A stretch of 64,000 nt of DNA from Nostoc sphaeroides (GTDB lineage: Bacteria > Cyanobacteriota > Cyanobacteriia > Cyanobacteriales > Nostocaceae): positions 4,338,501 through 4,402,500 of the forward strand of contig NZ_CP031941.1 of the NCBI RefSeq assembly GCF_003443655.1. Direction: 5' to 3'. Below the pieces are notes generated by a model. That model was not told the DNA's origin. It searched no databases and was given only the letters and a program-made list of their open reading frames with translations. Shown in pieces: positions 1 to 8,901 of this stretch. The stretch's first letter is position 1. The number at the start of each line of letters is the position of its first letter. Both the position numbers and the translations under genes were made by a program.

Positions 1-55
1 CTAACAGATGCCGACAGTGTTTACTGAAGATTAATAATGATACAAGCGCGTCAAA

Positions 56-89
56 GCAATTCGCAATTCGCAATTCGCAATTCGCAATT
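56..89. repeat. Short tandem heptamer repeat (GCAATTC)
   Basis: Almost five head-to-tail copies of the heptamer GCAATTC. Such short tandemly repeated sequences are common between Nostoc genes. A GC-rich hairpin-forming stretch (CCCCACGCA ... TGCGGGGG) follows at about 93-113. No gene overlaps it. A function is not apparent. Confidence 0.85.
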
Positions 90-171
90 ATTACCCCACG
101 CATAAATGCGGGGGCTTGAATGTTGATACTTCGTGTCAAGGAATTTGGATTGTAACCAGAAAGGGGTTTGA

Positions 172-1026
172 ATGGCTGGCATAATATCAGTTTCCCGCAC
201 AAATTTAGCGCAGCGTCGTAAGAAATTACGTCGGCAGAGGCAGATGAGAATTATTCAGGCTATTTGGCGAACTTTTGCCATTACCGGTTTTGCGGGTGGA
301 TTGCTGTGGATGGCAGTTCAACCAGTGTGGGTGCTAAAAACTCCCAAACAAGTGGTGATGAAATCAGGCAATCAGTTACTGTCAGATGAGACAACTCAAT
401 CCCTGTTGGTGCTAGCTTACCCCCAATCTTTGTGGCGGATTGAACCGACAGCGATCGCTAACTCTTTGAAGAAACAACCAACTATTGCCGAAGCGATCGT
501 TAGACGCCGCTTGTTTCCTCCAGGATTAAACATCGAAATCCAAGAACGAGTCCCTGTAGCCGTGACTCAGACACCAAGTGTTCAAAATCAGGGCACTGGC
601 AACAAAAAAATCACAATCGGCTTACTAGATGCAAGCGGGGCCTGGATGCCTTTAGAAAAATACACATCACTCAATCCCACTAAGAAATTACCCAATCTCA
701 GAGTCATTGGATTGCCCAAACAATACTGCCTCTACTGGACTCAACTTCATCAAGCTGTAATTCAAAGTCCCGTCAAGGTAATGGAAATTGATTGCCAAAA
801 TCCAGCGAATTTAATTTTGAAAACAGAACTAGGAAATGTGCATCTCGGTGTTCCAGGCCCCCAGTTGTCTGAACAAATTAAAGTACTCGCCCAAATGCGT
901 CCTTTAGCAGCAAAACTTAATTCTGGCCAAATAGAGTATATTGATCTGAAAAATCCCGAAATTCCATTAGTACAGATGAACCAAAAAGACCAAAAATTAA
1001 CTCCCAAAATCCCTAAAAACATCTAG
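172..1026 (+). CDS. ftsQ: Cell division protein FtsQ
   Basis: Bitopic inner-membrane divisome protein of the FtsQ/DivIB family, which links the early FtsZ ring to the septal peptidoglycan synthases. The 284-residue protein has a basic cytoplasmic N-terminus (residues 1-26), one membrane segment (about 27-55), a POTRA-type stretch right after it (VVMKSGNQLL onward, about 57-130) and the FtsQ beta domain. It lies upstream of ftsZ on the same strand, the usual cyanobacterial order, although about 920 bases separate the two. The assignment rests on this context plus the hydrophobic/POTRA layout; FtsQ sequences diverge strongly, so identity is less certain than for FtsZ. HIP1 octamers inside the gene match the rest of the genome. 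Confidence 0.88.
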   Translation: MAGIISVSRTNLAQRRKKLRRQRQMRIIQAIWRTFAITGFAGGLLWMAVQPVWVLKTPKQVVMKSGNQLLSDETTQSLLVLAYPQSLWRIEPTAIANSLKKQPTIAEAIVRRRLFPPGLNIEIQERVPVAVTQTPSVQNQGTGNKKITIGLLDASGAWMPLEKYTSLNPTKKLPNLRVIGLPKQYCLYWTQLHQAVIQSPVKVMEIDCQNPANLILKTELGNVHLGVPGPQLSEQIKVLAQMRPLAAKLNSGQIEYIDLKNPEIPLVQMNQKDQKLTPKIPKNI

Positions 1027-1947
1027 CGTGTTTAATGTATTCATAGCTCCTAGTAAATTAAGAAGCTTTATGCTGATAAATATATTTATTATTTTCAATT
1101 TTCGAGCAAACCGCCCGAAAATCTGCATTAACTTCTAATTAAAATGAGAAGATAAATCATAAAATCTCTATTGCGAGTAGAACACTTTCAATTATGACCC
1201 CTAACATCTAATAGTAGGGTGCAAGATGTCCGACAATCTGATAATGGGCTATGGTGTGCAAAACGCCTTCTATTCCAAAGACAGTTTAGCTTTATTTTCA
1301 ATCTGTAAAGGAAAATGCCGCCCAAAGTTGCGTAAGCATTGTTTCTGGGCAATCAGTTTAGACTAGTTCCCGGTGCCGTAATTCCTATTGGGTTACGAAA
1401 CCTCTGGAAAAATCTTGATTTGTTGACCACATTAGTGAGGGTTCTTGTAAGATAGACTATTGCTCAAGCACAGTGTCCATTAAGACCCCCCAAACAACAA
1501 ATTAATCAGGTATAGTCTGACAAAGTAAATTCTGGCTTACTTCAACCTTAGGGATAAGTAAGTGTAAGCTAAATTTTGTGTCTAAAGTTGCAGCTATCTC
1601 TAATGGTGAAATCTATTAACAATATTATTGAGGTAGATCAGATGCGCTGTGGTGTATCTTTACAAGTTCTGCCCTCTGGTAAGAATAATGAAGCGATTAA
1701 TGTCTCTTTGATGTTATACAGATCACTTTTAGATAAATGTAGGTATACTTCTCTAGAATTGGCTGTGCGATCGGCTGCCCTGAAAGCTTATCCCATAGCA
1801 AATTTTCGCACTGCCAATTCTGTTAGGCTTGGCAGTAGTGAAAACAATAAAGAACAGTGCCCTAGTATTGTGGCACTGTCAAACTAAAGTTGACTCTGAG
1901 GTGAATAACACCTGAAAAAGTCGTTTATCTACCCTTTGACAAATCCA
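1027..1947. other. Long ftsQ-ftsZ intergenic region
   Basis: A 921-base gap with no gene I can support. An open frame of 103 codons starting with TTG (1576-1887) has no recognisable motif and is probably chance. Close to ftsZ there are two hairpins: CACTGCCAA/TTGGCAGTAGTG at about 1809-1840 and ACAGTGCC/GGCACTGT at 1854-1879. Neither is followed by a T-run, so they look more like structure in the ftsZ leader than terminators. The gap is long enough to hold several ftsZ promoters; I could not identify them with confidence. Confidence 0.5.
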
Positions 1948-3261
1948 ATGACACTTGATAATAACCAAGGACTTAACTATAAAAATTCCCAATCTACGGG
2001 ACAGCCGGGGTTCTCTCTGGCAGTTAACTCGACCAATCCCTTTAATAATTCTGGGTTGAACTTCGGACAAAATCACGATAATAAGAAGATTTCTGCGGAA
2101 AATAGCCGAATTGGCGAGATTGTTCCTGGGCGGGTTGCCAACATCAAAGTGATTGGTGTAGGTGGTGGCGGTGGCAATGCCGTTAACCGCATGATCGAAT
2201 CTGATGTCTCTGGGGTAGAGTTTTGGTCAATTAACACTGATGCCCAAGCTCTTACCTTAGCTGGCGCTCCCAGTAGATTGCAAATTGGACAGAAGCTAAC
2301 ACGGGGTTTAGGAGCAGGTGGTAATCCTGCTATCGGTCAAAAGGCAGCAGAGGAATCACGAGACGAAATTGCTACAGCTTTAGAGGGTGCAGACCTAGTA
2401 TTTATCACGGCTGGGATGGGCGGTGGCACTGGGACAGGTGCAGCGCCGATAGTGGCAGAAGTAGCCAAAGAAATGGGCGCTCTGACTGTTGGTGTAGTCA
2501 CACGTCCATTTGTCTTTGAGGGACGCCGCCGTACCAGCCAAGCCGAAGAAGGTATTCAAGGACTAAAAAGTAGAGTAGATACACTGATCATTATCCCCAA
2601 CAACAAACTGCTGGAAGTGATCCCCGAACAAACACCTGTGCAAGAAGCTTTTCGTTATGCAGATGATGTACTGCGTCAAGGGGTGCAAGGTATTTCTGAT
2701 ATCATCACGATCCCCGGATTGGTAAACGTTGACTTTGCTGATGTTCGAGCGGTAATGGCAGATGCGGGATCGGCATTGATGGGAATTGGCGTTAGCTCTG
2801 GAAAATCTAGAGCCAGAGAAGCTGCGATCGCAGCTATTTCTTCACCACTACTAGAATGTTCTATTGAAGGTGCCAGAGGGGTTGTCTTTAATATTACAGG
2901 TGGTACTGACCTGACTTTGCATGAAGTAAATGCAGCCGCAGAAGCAATCTATGAGGTAGTTGATCCCAACGCCAATATTATTTTTGGAGCTGTAATTGAT
3001 GACAGACTCCAAGGTGAGGTAAGAATTACTGTAATTGCCACCGGATTTACAGGTGAAATACAAGCTGTGCAACAACAAAGCGTGGCTAACGTTCGAGTAG
3101 CACCTAATACCTCGAAGCGACCAACACAGCAACCCGCAGTTAATCCCCAAACCTCATCTCCAACTCCAACTCCAACTCCAACTCCAATTCCAGAACCAAA
3201 AGAAAAACCTGGATTGGACATACCTGATTTCCTAAGAAACCGACGTACACCAAGGAATTAA
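1948..3261 (+). CDS. ftsZ: Cell division protein FtsZ
   Basis: Tubulin-like GTPase that forms the cytokinetic ring. Visible hallmarks are the N-terminal glycine-rich loop ([12 protein letters not shown]), the tubulin signature GGGTGTG (about residues 158-164), NNKLL of the synergy-loop region, and the conserved C-terminal peptide [12 protein letters not shown] that binds partners such as SepF or ZipN. A cyanobacterial N-terminal extension of about 55 residues precedes the GTPase core. I start at the ATG giving MTLDNNQ, the usual Nostoc start; an in-frame TTG lies four codons upstream at 1936. The linker before the C-terminal peptide contains a (CCAACT) hexamer array coding for Pro-Thr repeats, a likely length-variable site. 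Confidence 0.98.
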   Translation: MTLDNNQGLNYKNSQSTGQPGFSLAVNSTNPFNNSGLNFGQNHDNKKISAENSRIGEIVPGRVANIKVIGVGGGGGNAVNRMIESDVSGVEFWSINTDAQALTLAGAPSRLQIGQKLTRGLGAGGNPAIGQKAAEESRDEIATALEGADLVFITAGMGGGTGTGAAPIVAEVAKEMGALTVGVVTRPFVFEGRRRTSQAEEGIQGLKSRVDTLIIIPNNKLLEVIPEQTPVQEAFRYADDVLRQGVQGISDIITIPGLVNVDFADVRAVMADAGSALMGIGVSSGKSRAREAAIAAISSPLLECSIEGARGVVFNITGGTDLTLHEVNAAAEAIYEVVDPNANIIFGAVIDDRLQGEVRITVIATGFTGEIQAVQQQSVANVRVAPNTSKRPTQQPAVNPQTSSPTPTPTPTPIPEPKEKPGLDIPDFLRNRRTPRN

Positions 3262-3825
3262 AAGATTTTGGACTTCGGCTTACCTCGGCTACTTCGGCTA
3301 CGCTCAGTACAAGTCCGCTCGGCACAAGTCGCTCAGTCGAACGAGTTGAGATTTTAGATTAAATTAGCAGTCTCAGGTTAGGCTGAGTGCTGTATAAAAT
3401 CTGCTAGTTTCAGGGTTTTACTAAGGGCAGTCGATTTATCGCCGGGAGTATCAAAGAAATACAATGAACTTGGGCAGGAGTCTGGTGGCTCACATGTCCA
3501 GCTTTGCTTTTGGAACAAATAAAGAAGAATATCTACCCAAATACAGATGCGACGCCGATAGCGTATCCCTACGGGTATCTTCCTACGCCTAGCGTCTCCA
3601 AAAGTTGCGTTAGTGAGTTTTCGTACCCTTACAGGCAAGCTATGCGCAGCGTCTCGTAGAGAGCGTCATAGCCCTTCGTAGTCATCGCTACATCTACCCC
3701 CGCGATGCATTAAACTCATATACGGCATAAATAAATATATTTACTTAAATTAAATTGCGTGGGTAATACCAATTCACGAAAATCCTGATACATATAGATT
3801 TATCGTAGGAGCAAGGCGCAATGCC
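3262..3825. other. Intergenic region made of dispersed repeats
   Basis: No gene is supported here. The stretch holds low-complexity and palindromic pieces typical of Nostoc intergenic DNA: a CTTCGGCTAC-type run at 3280-3345 and blocks such as GCGCAGCGTCTCGTAGAGAG near 3645-3665 that recur at 31450 and 31677. The left half of a GC-rich palindrome (GGAGCAAGGCGCAATGCC) lies at 3808-3825 and abuts a miniature element. Confidence 0.6.
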
Positions 3826-3979
3826 CATAGGTGTCAACTTAAGCTAAAATCCTTTTCAAATCTCGTTTCCAGTGTCCGACTGGAAATGCAGATCAATTGC
3901 GGCTCTGCCGCGAGTTCGGGAGGCGGAGCCTCAAGGACGGGCATTCCCAGTCGGAGACTGGGAACGAGATAAGGCAAAA
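3826..3979. mobile_element. Miniature element, GTGTCAACTTAA family, copy 1 (right end missing)
   Basis: The left terminus CATAGGTGTCAACTTAAGC matches the termini of the copies at 13933, 35667 and 63447. The interior has nested palindromes (CCAGTGTCCGACTGG; GGAGGCGGAGCCTC; CCCAGTCGGAGACTGGG) shared with the copy at 35667. The expected right terminus (GCTTAAGTTGACACC) is absent, so the right end is truncated, perhaps by the different element that starts at 3988. The element begins at the centre of a palindrome half-site. Confidence 0.7.
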
Positions 3980-3987
3980 AATAAATG

Positions 3988-4163
3988 TAAGGGACTTCCA
4001 AGTAAAAAAATATTCCATTGCTATTGTTCACTGTTGACCGTTGACGGTTCACGAATTTTCAGTCAACAGTCAACAGTCAACAGTCAACAGTCAACAGTCA
4101 ACAGTCAACAGTCAACAGTCAACAACTTTAATGTGGAATAATTTATTTTTTGGAGTTCCCTAA
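3988..4163. mobile_element. Miniature inverted-repeat element with internal AGTCAAC heptamers, copy 1
   Basis: The ends are imperfect inverted repeats: TAAGGGACTTCCAAG and ATATTCCA on the left, TGGAATAAT and GGAGTTCCCTAA on the right. The right arm carries nine perfect copies of the heptamer AGTCAAC (4061-4123), and the left arm has complementary CTGTTGACCGTTGAC, so the whole element can fold as one long hairpin. A second copy with fewer heptamers lies at 29070-29210. It ends one base before the gshB stop codon. Confidence 0.85.
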
Positions 4164-4164
4164 A

Positions 4165-5139
4165 TTATTTTTTGCTTTTTAAATTCTGTTCAATCCATTG
4201 AATGACCTGATGGCCAAGGTGAGTCCCATCTAAGCGATCAATCTCACGAATTCCAGTAGGACTAGTGACGTTAACTTCAGTTAAGTAGCCACCAATAACA
4301 TCAATACCCACAAAAATTAAGCCGTCTTGGCGTAACTGTTCGGCTACTTGGGTACAAATTTCATCCTCTCTTGGGGTAATTTCGGTTTGAGCGACTGTAC
4401 CACCAGTTGCCATATTATTGCGAAAATCAGTTCCACTAGAGAGGCGATTGAGCGCACCAATTGGTTCGCCATTGAGTAGGATAATTCGCTTATCTCCTGC
4501 TTTTGCCTCCGGTAAATAGGTTTGCACCATTACAGGCACTCGACCTTGGAGGGTACTGAGTTCGACAATAGAGTTAAAATTGCGATCGCCTGATTGCAAA
4601 AATAAAATACCTTCTCCAGCTTTGTTACCTAGTGGTTTGAGAATTGCTGCCCCCTTTGCTTCCACAAATTGCCGAATCAACTCCTTATCAGCACTGACAA
4701 TCGTTTCTGGAATCGCTTTGGTAAACTGGAGGGCGTACATTTTTTCATTTGCCCCTCGGATGCCTCTAGGACTATTAATTACCAGGGTTTTATTTTGGTC
4801 AATGTAATCCAGAATGTAGGTGGCATAGAGGTAGGAATCATTGACAGGTGGATCTGTCCGCATAAATACGGCGTCCATTGTCTCTAAAGAAGTTAAGCAA
4901 GAATCGCTCAACTTATACCAAGGATTCGCCGCTACCCACCGTCTCTCTACCAACTGCACTGGTACAACTTCAACTCGCTGTAGGAAAGCCCAAGCTTTGC
5001 TTTCCACCACACTCAGCAGATTTACCTGAGTTATCCAAACTTCGTGTCCCAGGATTTGCGCTGCTTCAATTAGGGCAACACTGGTATCATGACACGGGTC
5101 AAGCAGATGGATGGGATCAATGATAAAAGCCAGTTTCAC
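4165..5139 (-). CDS. gshB: Glutathione synthetase
   Basis: ATP-grasp ligase that joins gamma-glutamylcysteine and glycine, the second step of glutathione synthesis, in the cytoplasm. The 324 residues match the usual length of prokaryotic GshB. Visible features are the N-terminal MKLAFIIDPIHLL strand, the substrate-lid region around MRTDPPVNDSYLYATYIL, ATP-grasp lysines (ILKPLGNKAGEGILF) and the metal-binding C-terminal NVTSPTGIREIDRLDG. It is transcribed after grxC on the same strand, so glutathione synthesis and its glutaredoxin user are adjacent, a common cyanobacterial arrangement. The stop codon directly touches a miniature element. Confidence 0.97.
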   Translation of the reverse strand: MKLAFIIDPIHLLDPCHDTSVALIEAAQILGHEVWITQVNLLSVVESKAWAFLQRVEVVPVQLVERRWVAANPWYKLSDSCLTSLETMDAVFMRTDPPVNDSYLYATYILDYIDQNKTLVINSPRGIRGANEKMYALQFTKAIPETIVSADKELIRQFVEAKGAAILKPLGNKAGEGILFLQSGDRNFNSIVELSTLQGRVPVMVQTYLPEAKAGDKRIILLNGEPIGALNRLSSGTDFRNNMATGGTVAQTEITPREDEICTQVAEQLRQDGLIFVGIDVIGGYLTEVNVTSPTGIREIDRLDGTHLGHQVIQWIEQNLKSKK

Positions 5140-5375
5140 CCTTTATACCTCAATCACCAAGAAATTAAATGGTTATTCAATTATTATCTCTTGATGCTCT
5201 CACCAATTGACGTATATATGTACTGCTGAGTGGAACCTGGCGGTAAACTCTTGTGGACAGATATGGCTTTTGTGAGAAAAAAGTCTGTAAATAAGGCAGC
5301 GCGTTACTCGAAGAGAGTTGTAGCGACTGCCGTGCGTAGCGGCTTGTCGCTAGCTTCTAGCAATATCTTCTCAAC

Positions 5376-5648
5376 CTACAGGCTATTGCTAGAAGTTAGT
5401 AGCTCATCTAGCTTGCCTTGATTGTCTAAAGCGTGGATATCATCACAACCACCAATATGATCATCATTTATGAAAATTTGCGGTAAAGAACGCCGTCCAT
5501 TTGCTCTTTGAGCCATTTTATTTCTGGCTGCCTCATCTCCATCAATGCTGTATTCGATAAATTCAACCCCTTTGTTCTTCAGCAAACTTTTGGCACGAAT
5601 GCAAAAGGGGCAAGTCCTCCAAGTGTAAATTTCTACTTTGGCAGCCAT
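5376..5648 (-). CDS. grxC: Glutaredoxin 3
   Basis: Small thiol-disulfide oxidoreductase of the thioredoxin fold that is reduced by glutathione. The 90-residue protein shows the dithiol active site CPFC (Cys13-Cys16), the cis-proline loop RRSLPQIFIND and the glutathione-binding GGCDDIHAL. It lies about 240 bases upstream of gshB on the same strand. The 3' end overlaps an inverted repeat (CTTCTAGCAATA at 5354-5365 and TATTGCTAGAAG at 5384-5395) that could form a hairpin at the end of the message, but there is no T-run, so I do not call it a terminator. Confidence 0.97.
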   Translation of the reverse strand: MAAKVEIYTWRTCPFCIRAKSLLKNKGVEFIEYSIDGDEAARNKMAQRANGRRSLPQIFINDDHIGGCDDIHALDNQGKLDELLTSSNSL

Positions 5649-5762
5649 AATCTTCTCAAATTGATTTAATACTTTTTAATTTTAGAACTTTGCCACTGAT
5701 TCTAGACACCCTATCTTGGTTTGTCTTTATCCTTATAAGGCTAACGTGGTGGTTTATATCAA

Positions 5763-5800
5763 AAAAAATTAGTCAAGAGATAAAGTCTGGACTCTTGACT
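5763..5800 (-). terminator. Rho-independent terminator of the PEP-CTERM gene
   Basis: Read on the minus strand, a perfect 9-bp stem (AGTCAAGAG ... CTCTTGACT, 5771-5800) is followed by AATTTTTTTT. It lies about 110 bases past the stop codon of the PEP-CTERM gene. Confidence 0.85.
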
Positions 5801-5910
5801 AAGATATTATGTTTATAACAATTTTGTTAAAAAACAGAGTGGCTATTATCTAATTGTGAGAATTGCTTATAAAGCGTAACTCAGTTGTCAGTTAGCACTC
5901 AAGTTCTCAT

Positions 5911-6621
5911 TTAAGCTGAGACTAGAGGCTTTTTCTTGGCAACCCTCAGCGCACCTAAAGCAAATAAACCAAGAGCGACTGTTGCACTAGACTCAGGTAC
6001 TTTTTTAGGTGGAGGTGGTGGGGGTGTGTAGTAAGGTGCTTGTCCTTTGAGTTTGCTACTTCCGTTACGATTGCTTCCAGAACCGACGCTCATTAAGCGC
6101 ACTCCAAAATTTTGCTGAGAAAACTGAGCCAACGTTAAAGCTTTGGAACTATGGGATAGGGTAAAGATGGTAGATTGAATGTCGCTTTTTCCTTGACCTA
6201 TACCTTCTTCACCAATTTCTACCCCAGCCTCAAAGGAGCCGCCACCACCGTTTAGATTGTTACTACTGCTACCAACAGAGTCAATTTTTCCATTAGGATC
6301 AAATTGTTTGCTTGTTACATCTGTACCTACTACTTGCAGACCATTGATAAGCGTATTGTCCAAAATGTTGAAGAAAACACCACGGATGTCAGCAATTGTG
6401 TTGCTGCCAGTGGATAAATAATCTACTTTAAACTTAACTTTGCCAGACCCTGCTATTGCGTCATCCAAAGTAAACTTCACCTGAGTATCTGCACCGGTGA
6501 AGTCATTGATAGTGAAACTCATCGAAGCGGCATTTGCAGGGGCAAAGATAGAAGATGATATCACAACAGCAGTAGCAGCTAAGAAGGAAGGTATTGCTGC
6601 CCTGGAAAATGGATGTTTCAT
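5911..6621 (-). CDS. PEP-CTERM sorting domain protein
   Basis: Exported protein of unknown function. The N-terminus is a signal peptide (FLAATAVVISSSIFAPANA, cleavage near residue 31). The C-terminus has the PEP-CTERM layout: a proline-rich linker (YYTPPPPPP), a VPESS motif, a hydrophobic helix (ATVALGLFALGAL) and a basic end (RVAKKK). This signal is processed by an exosortase in exopolysaccharide-producing bacteria. The 236-residue middle part is Ser/Gly/Asn rich and looks like a beta-structured surface protein. The motif reads VPES instead of the commoner VPEP. It stands alone between two genes and has its own terminator. Confidence 0.88.
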   Translation of the reverse strand: MKHPFSRAAIPSFLAATAVVISSSIFAPANAASMSFTINDFTGADTQVKFTLDDAIAGSGKVKFKVDYLSTGSNTIADIRGVFFNILDNTLINGLQVVGTDVTSKQFDPNGKIDSVGSSSNNLNGGGGSFEAGVEIGEEGIGQGKSDIQSTIFTLSHSSKALTLAQFSQQNFGVRLMSVGSGSNRNGSSKLKGQAPYYTPPPPPPKKVPESSATVALGLFALGALRVAKKKPLVSA

Positions 6622-6806
6622 GTTAATAATGTTTGCAAAACAAAATGGTAAGATTCAGTTGCTAATGATGGGAATTTTGCTGTTTGCTATCCATGTAAAA
6701 TCAGATGCATCCAGTGACGGCCTTTTATAACTCTAGAGACTCAATTAAAAGTTGTCTATAATACCAGCCTTAATTCAAAAAGACTTTATTTTTGGCTTTA
6801 TATAAT

Positions 6807-6910
6807 ACAATACAGTTCAGTTAAGGATTTGTGGTACTGATTTTAAACCTGTAGAGACGCGAAATTTCGCGTCTCTACCAAGATTTTTGGGCTTAACTGA
6901 ACGGTATTGT
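6807..6910. mobile_element. Miniature inverted-repeat element (ACAATAC-GTTCAGTTAAG termini)
   Basis: Terminal inverted repeats of 19 bases with one mismatch (ACAATACAGTTCAGTTAAG on the left; CTTAACTGAACGGTATTGT on the right). The centre contains the palindrome GAGACGCGAAATTTCGCGTC (within 6851-6878) found elsewhere in the window. TATA-like flanks on both sides could be the target duplication. It sits just beyond the putative hflX terminator. Confidence 0.75.
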
Positions 6911-6920
6911 TATATAATAA

Positions 6921-6947
6921 ACAACCCAGTAGCAATACTGGGTTGGA
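6921..6947 (-). terminator. Probable hflX terminator
   Basis: On the minus strand AACCCAG and CTGGGTT form a 7-bp stem with an 8-base loop, followed by the T-rich GTTTATTATATAAC. It lies 30 bases past the hflX stop. The T-run is imperfect. Confidence 0.55.
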
Positions 6948-6978
6948 TTAAAATTAGAAATTATTTAAATAACAGCAT

Positions 6979-8598
6979 TTACCGAGAGTCAACGGCATAT
7001 TCAATTAGTTGGGCAAGACGCTGGCGTAAGGTTTCTAATCCCAAGCGCTGACTCGCAGAAATAAACACCGCTAGGGGAAATTCTTCTCTAGCTAAAGCTA
7101 GTGTCTCACTATCGGCTTGATCAATCTTGTTAAAAACAACTAGCGCGGGGCCAGGAGTTATGGGCATTTGCGCCAAGATTTCTCTAACTGAGCGAATATG
7201 ACGCAACCAAGCCGGATGAGACAAATCCACCAAATGTAGTAGGGCATCAGCTTCTGTGACTTCCTCCAAGGTGGCGCGGAAGGCATCCATTAATGATGCA
7301 GGTAATTCGTGTATGAACCCTACTGTATCTGTAATCAGAATTTCTTGAGGTTTATCATCAGCTTCGCCATGAGGAATTACCAAACGGCGGGTAGTAGGAT
7401 CGAGAGTGGCAAATAGCTGGTCGGCTGTATAAACTTCTGCATTCGTGAGAGCATTCAGCAAAGTAGACTTGCCAGCGTTAGTATATCCAACCAGAGCCAC
7501 TGATGGAACTTCTCGATGCTGTCGTCGTTGGCGTAACCGCGAACGATGGGCTTGCAACTGGTCTACTTCTTTTTGCAGTCGGGAAATGCGCTGCCCAATT
7601 GCACGGCGTTCAGTTTCCAGTTTGGTTTCACCAGGGCCACGAGTCCCAATACCACCACCCAATCGGGACATGGTGCGACCTCTACCAGCGAGTCGCGGTT
7701 GCATGTATTCTAACTGTGCTAGTTCTACTTGCAACTTACCGGCACGGGACTGAGCGCGTTGAGCAAAGATATCCAAAATTACTTCGGTGCGGTCAACCAC
7801 CCGGATACCAATTTGCATTTCTAAGTTGCGGACTTGGGAGGGTGAGAGGTCGCGGTTAAAGACGACGAGATTAACTCCTAGTGTTTGGGCAGTTAGGGCA
7901 ATTTCTTGCACCTTACCTTCGCCAACTACCGTCTGGGGATGAACGCGCGATCGCTTTTGTTGTATTGTCTGTAATACATCTCCCCCAGCAGTATCAACTA
8001 AACGCGCCAATTCTACTAGGGTATCTTGGAATTGTAGGGGAGTTATTTCACTGGTCATCAGCCCTACAATTAGCACGCGATCGTGGTCAGAATCTACTTC
8101 CTGGGCGATAAATTCGCGCTGGAATTCCGCTTCCAGATTTTCTACCAAGTCTACTAAATCCTGGTCTGCCAGATCATCCAAGTCCAGAGGTGGCGATATA
8201 TTCCAGCTTGGGGATTGGATTTGTTTATTATGAGCGAAGCCGAATTGGCTTTCCTCTACTTTGACAGCAGCAGGACTAGCAATCAGAGTGCGAGAGTCTT
8301 GGGGTGTCAGATGAGCTAGATAAGCTTCTTTCACATACCCAGTCGCACCGCCTCCCCGTCGTGTAAATCCCGTTCCGGTAATATTTAGGACAACTAGGGC
8401 ATCTAAGCGTTGCAGTGCCATAGCCGTGAGTGCCGCTTCATTGGGCGGTTCTGCCTTGAGATGGGTGGCGATGCAACGAATACCACTGAGTCGTTCTGCA
8501 CCGTAACGGGGCAATTCTAGGGGTGGTATTTGTGTTTGACGCGGTGTGCCTACCCCGACGCGAATCACTTGTCCGCGACGGTTGATGTAGGCGCACAC
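6979..8598 (-). CDS. hflX: GTPase HflX
   Basis: Ribosome-associated GTPase of the Obg-HflX group, implicated in rescue of stalled 50S/70S ribosomes. Visible are the HflX domain with its glycine-rich segment (GRGRTMSRLGGGIGTRGPGE), the G1 loop GYTNAGKST, the G3 DTVGF and the G4 motif NKID. The GTG at 8598 gives 539 residues, but the same frame stays open for another 51 codons to a TAA at 8758-8760. That extension reads IETIFGNLQGLKSSQLKQLQ and looks like a genuine HflX N-terminus, beginning with ATA (8749-8751) and containing no ATG, GTG or TTG. So either translation starts at an unusual codon or the N-terminus has lost its start. I give the canonical start here. Confidence 0.93.
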   Translation of the reverse strand: MCAYINRRGQVIRVGVGTPRQTQIPPLELPRYGAERLSGIRCIATHLKAEPPNEAALTAMALQRLDALVVLNITGTGFTRRGGGATGYVKEAYLAHLTPQDSRTLIASPAAVKVEESQFGFAHNKQIQSPSWNISPPLDLDDLADQDLVDLVENLEAEFQREFIAQEVDSDHDRVLIVGLMTSEITPLQFQDTLVELARLVDTAGGDVLQTIQQKRSRVHPQTVVGEGKVQEIALTAQTLGVNLVVFNRDLSPSQVRNLEMQIGIRVVDRTEVILDIFAQRAQSRAGKLQVELAQLEYMQPRLAGRGRTMSRLGGGIGTRGPGETKLETERRAIGQRISRLQKEVDQLQAHRSRLRQRRQHREVPSVALVGYTNAGKSTLLNALTNAEVYTADQLFATLDPTTRRLVIPHGEADDKPQEILITDTVGFIHELPASLMDAFRATLEEVTEADALLHLVDLSHPAWLRHIRSVREILAQMPITPGPALVVFNKIDQADSETLALAREEFPLAVFISASQRLGLETLRQRLAQLIEYAVDSR

Positions 8599-8820
8599 AG
8601 GCTGATTGACTTCTGTGCTAATTGCTGCCAGACGCTGGGAAAAATCAGGTGTGGTGATGCGATCGCCTGGTATGCGCTGGTGGTACAGTCGCTGTAGTTG
8701 CTTCAGCTGGCTGGACTTCAGACCTTGGAGATTTCCAAAAATAGTTTCTATAGGCGTTTATGACCAGTAAAATGGCCCCCCGAATCCTTATATGTCTATT
8801 TTACAACAGGGTTTAGGCTC

Positions 8821-8901
8821 CTATCTATCTCCTTTGAGGGATGCATTGTGAATTAGTTCACGGTGGGTATTGATTTGACCGCTTTTAATTTCAATCGTCA
8901 T
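8821..8901 (-). pseudogene. Truncated partner of the antitoxin-like gene (possible PemK/MazF-type toxin start)
   Basis: A 26-codon frame (MTIEIKSGQI...) starts inside the last codons of the upstream gene (ATGACGATTGA overlap), the translational coupling usual in toxin-antitoxin operons. Its first ten residues resemble the start of cyanobacterial PemK/MazF-type toxins, after which similarity stops and the frame ends. I infer that the toxin body has been deleted. The match is short, so this is tentative. Confidence 0.4.

Noticed and set aside
1576..1887. 103-codon open frame between ftsQ and ftsZ
   Set aside because: TTG start, no ribosome-binding site and no recognisable motif; hairpins overlap its end.
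4061..4123. CRISPR-like array
   Set aside because: Heptamers are head to tail without spacers; it is a short tandem repeat inside a miniature element.
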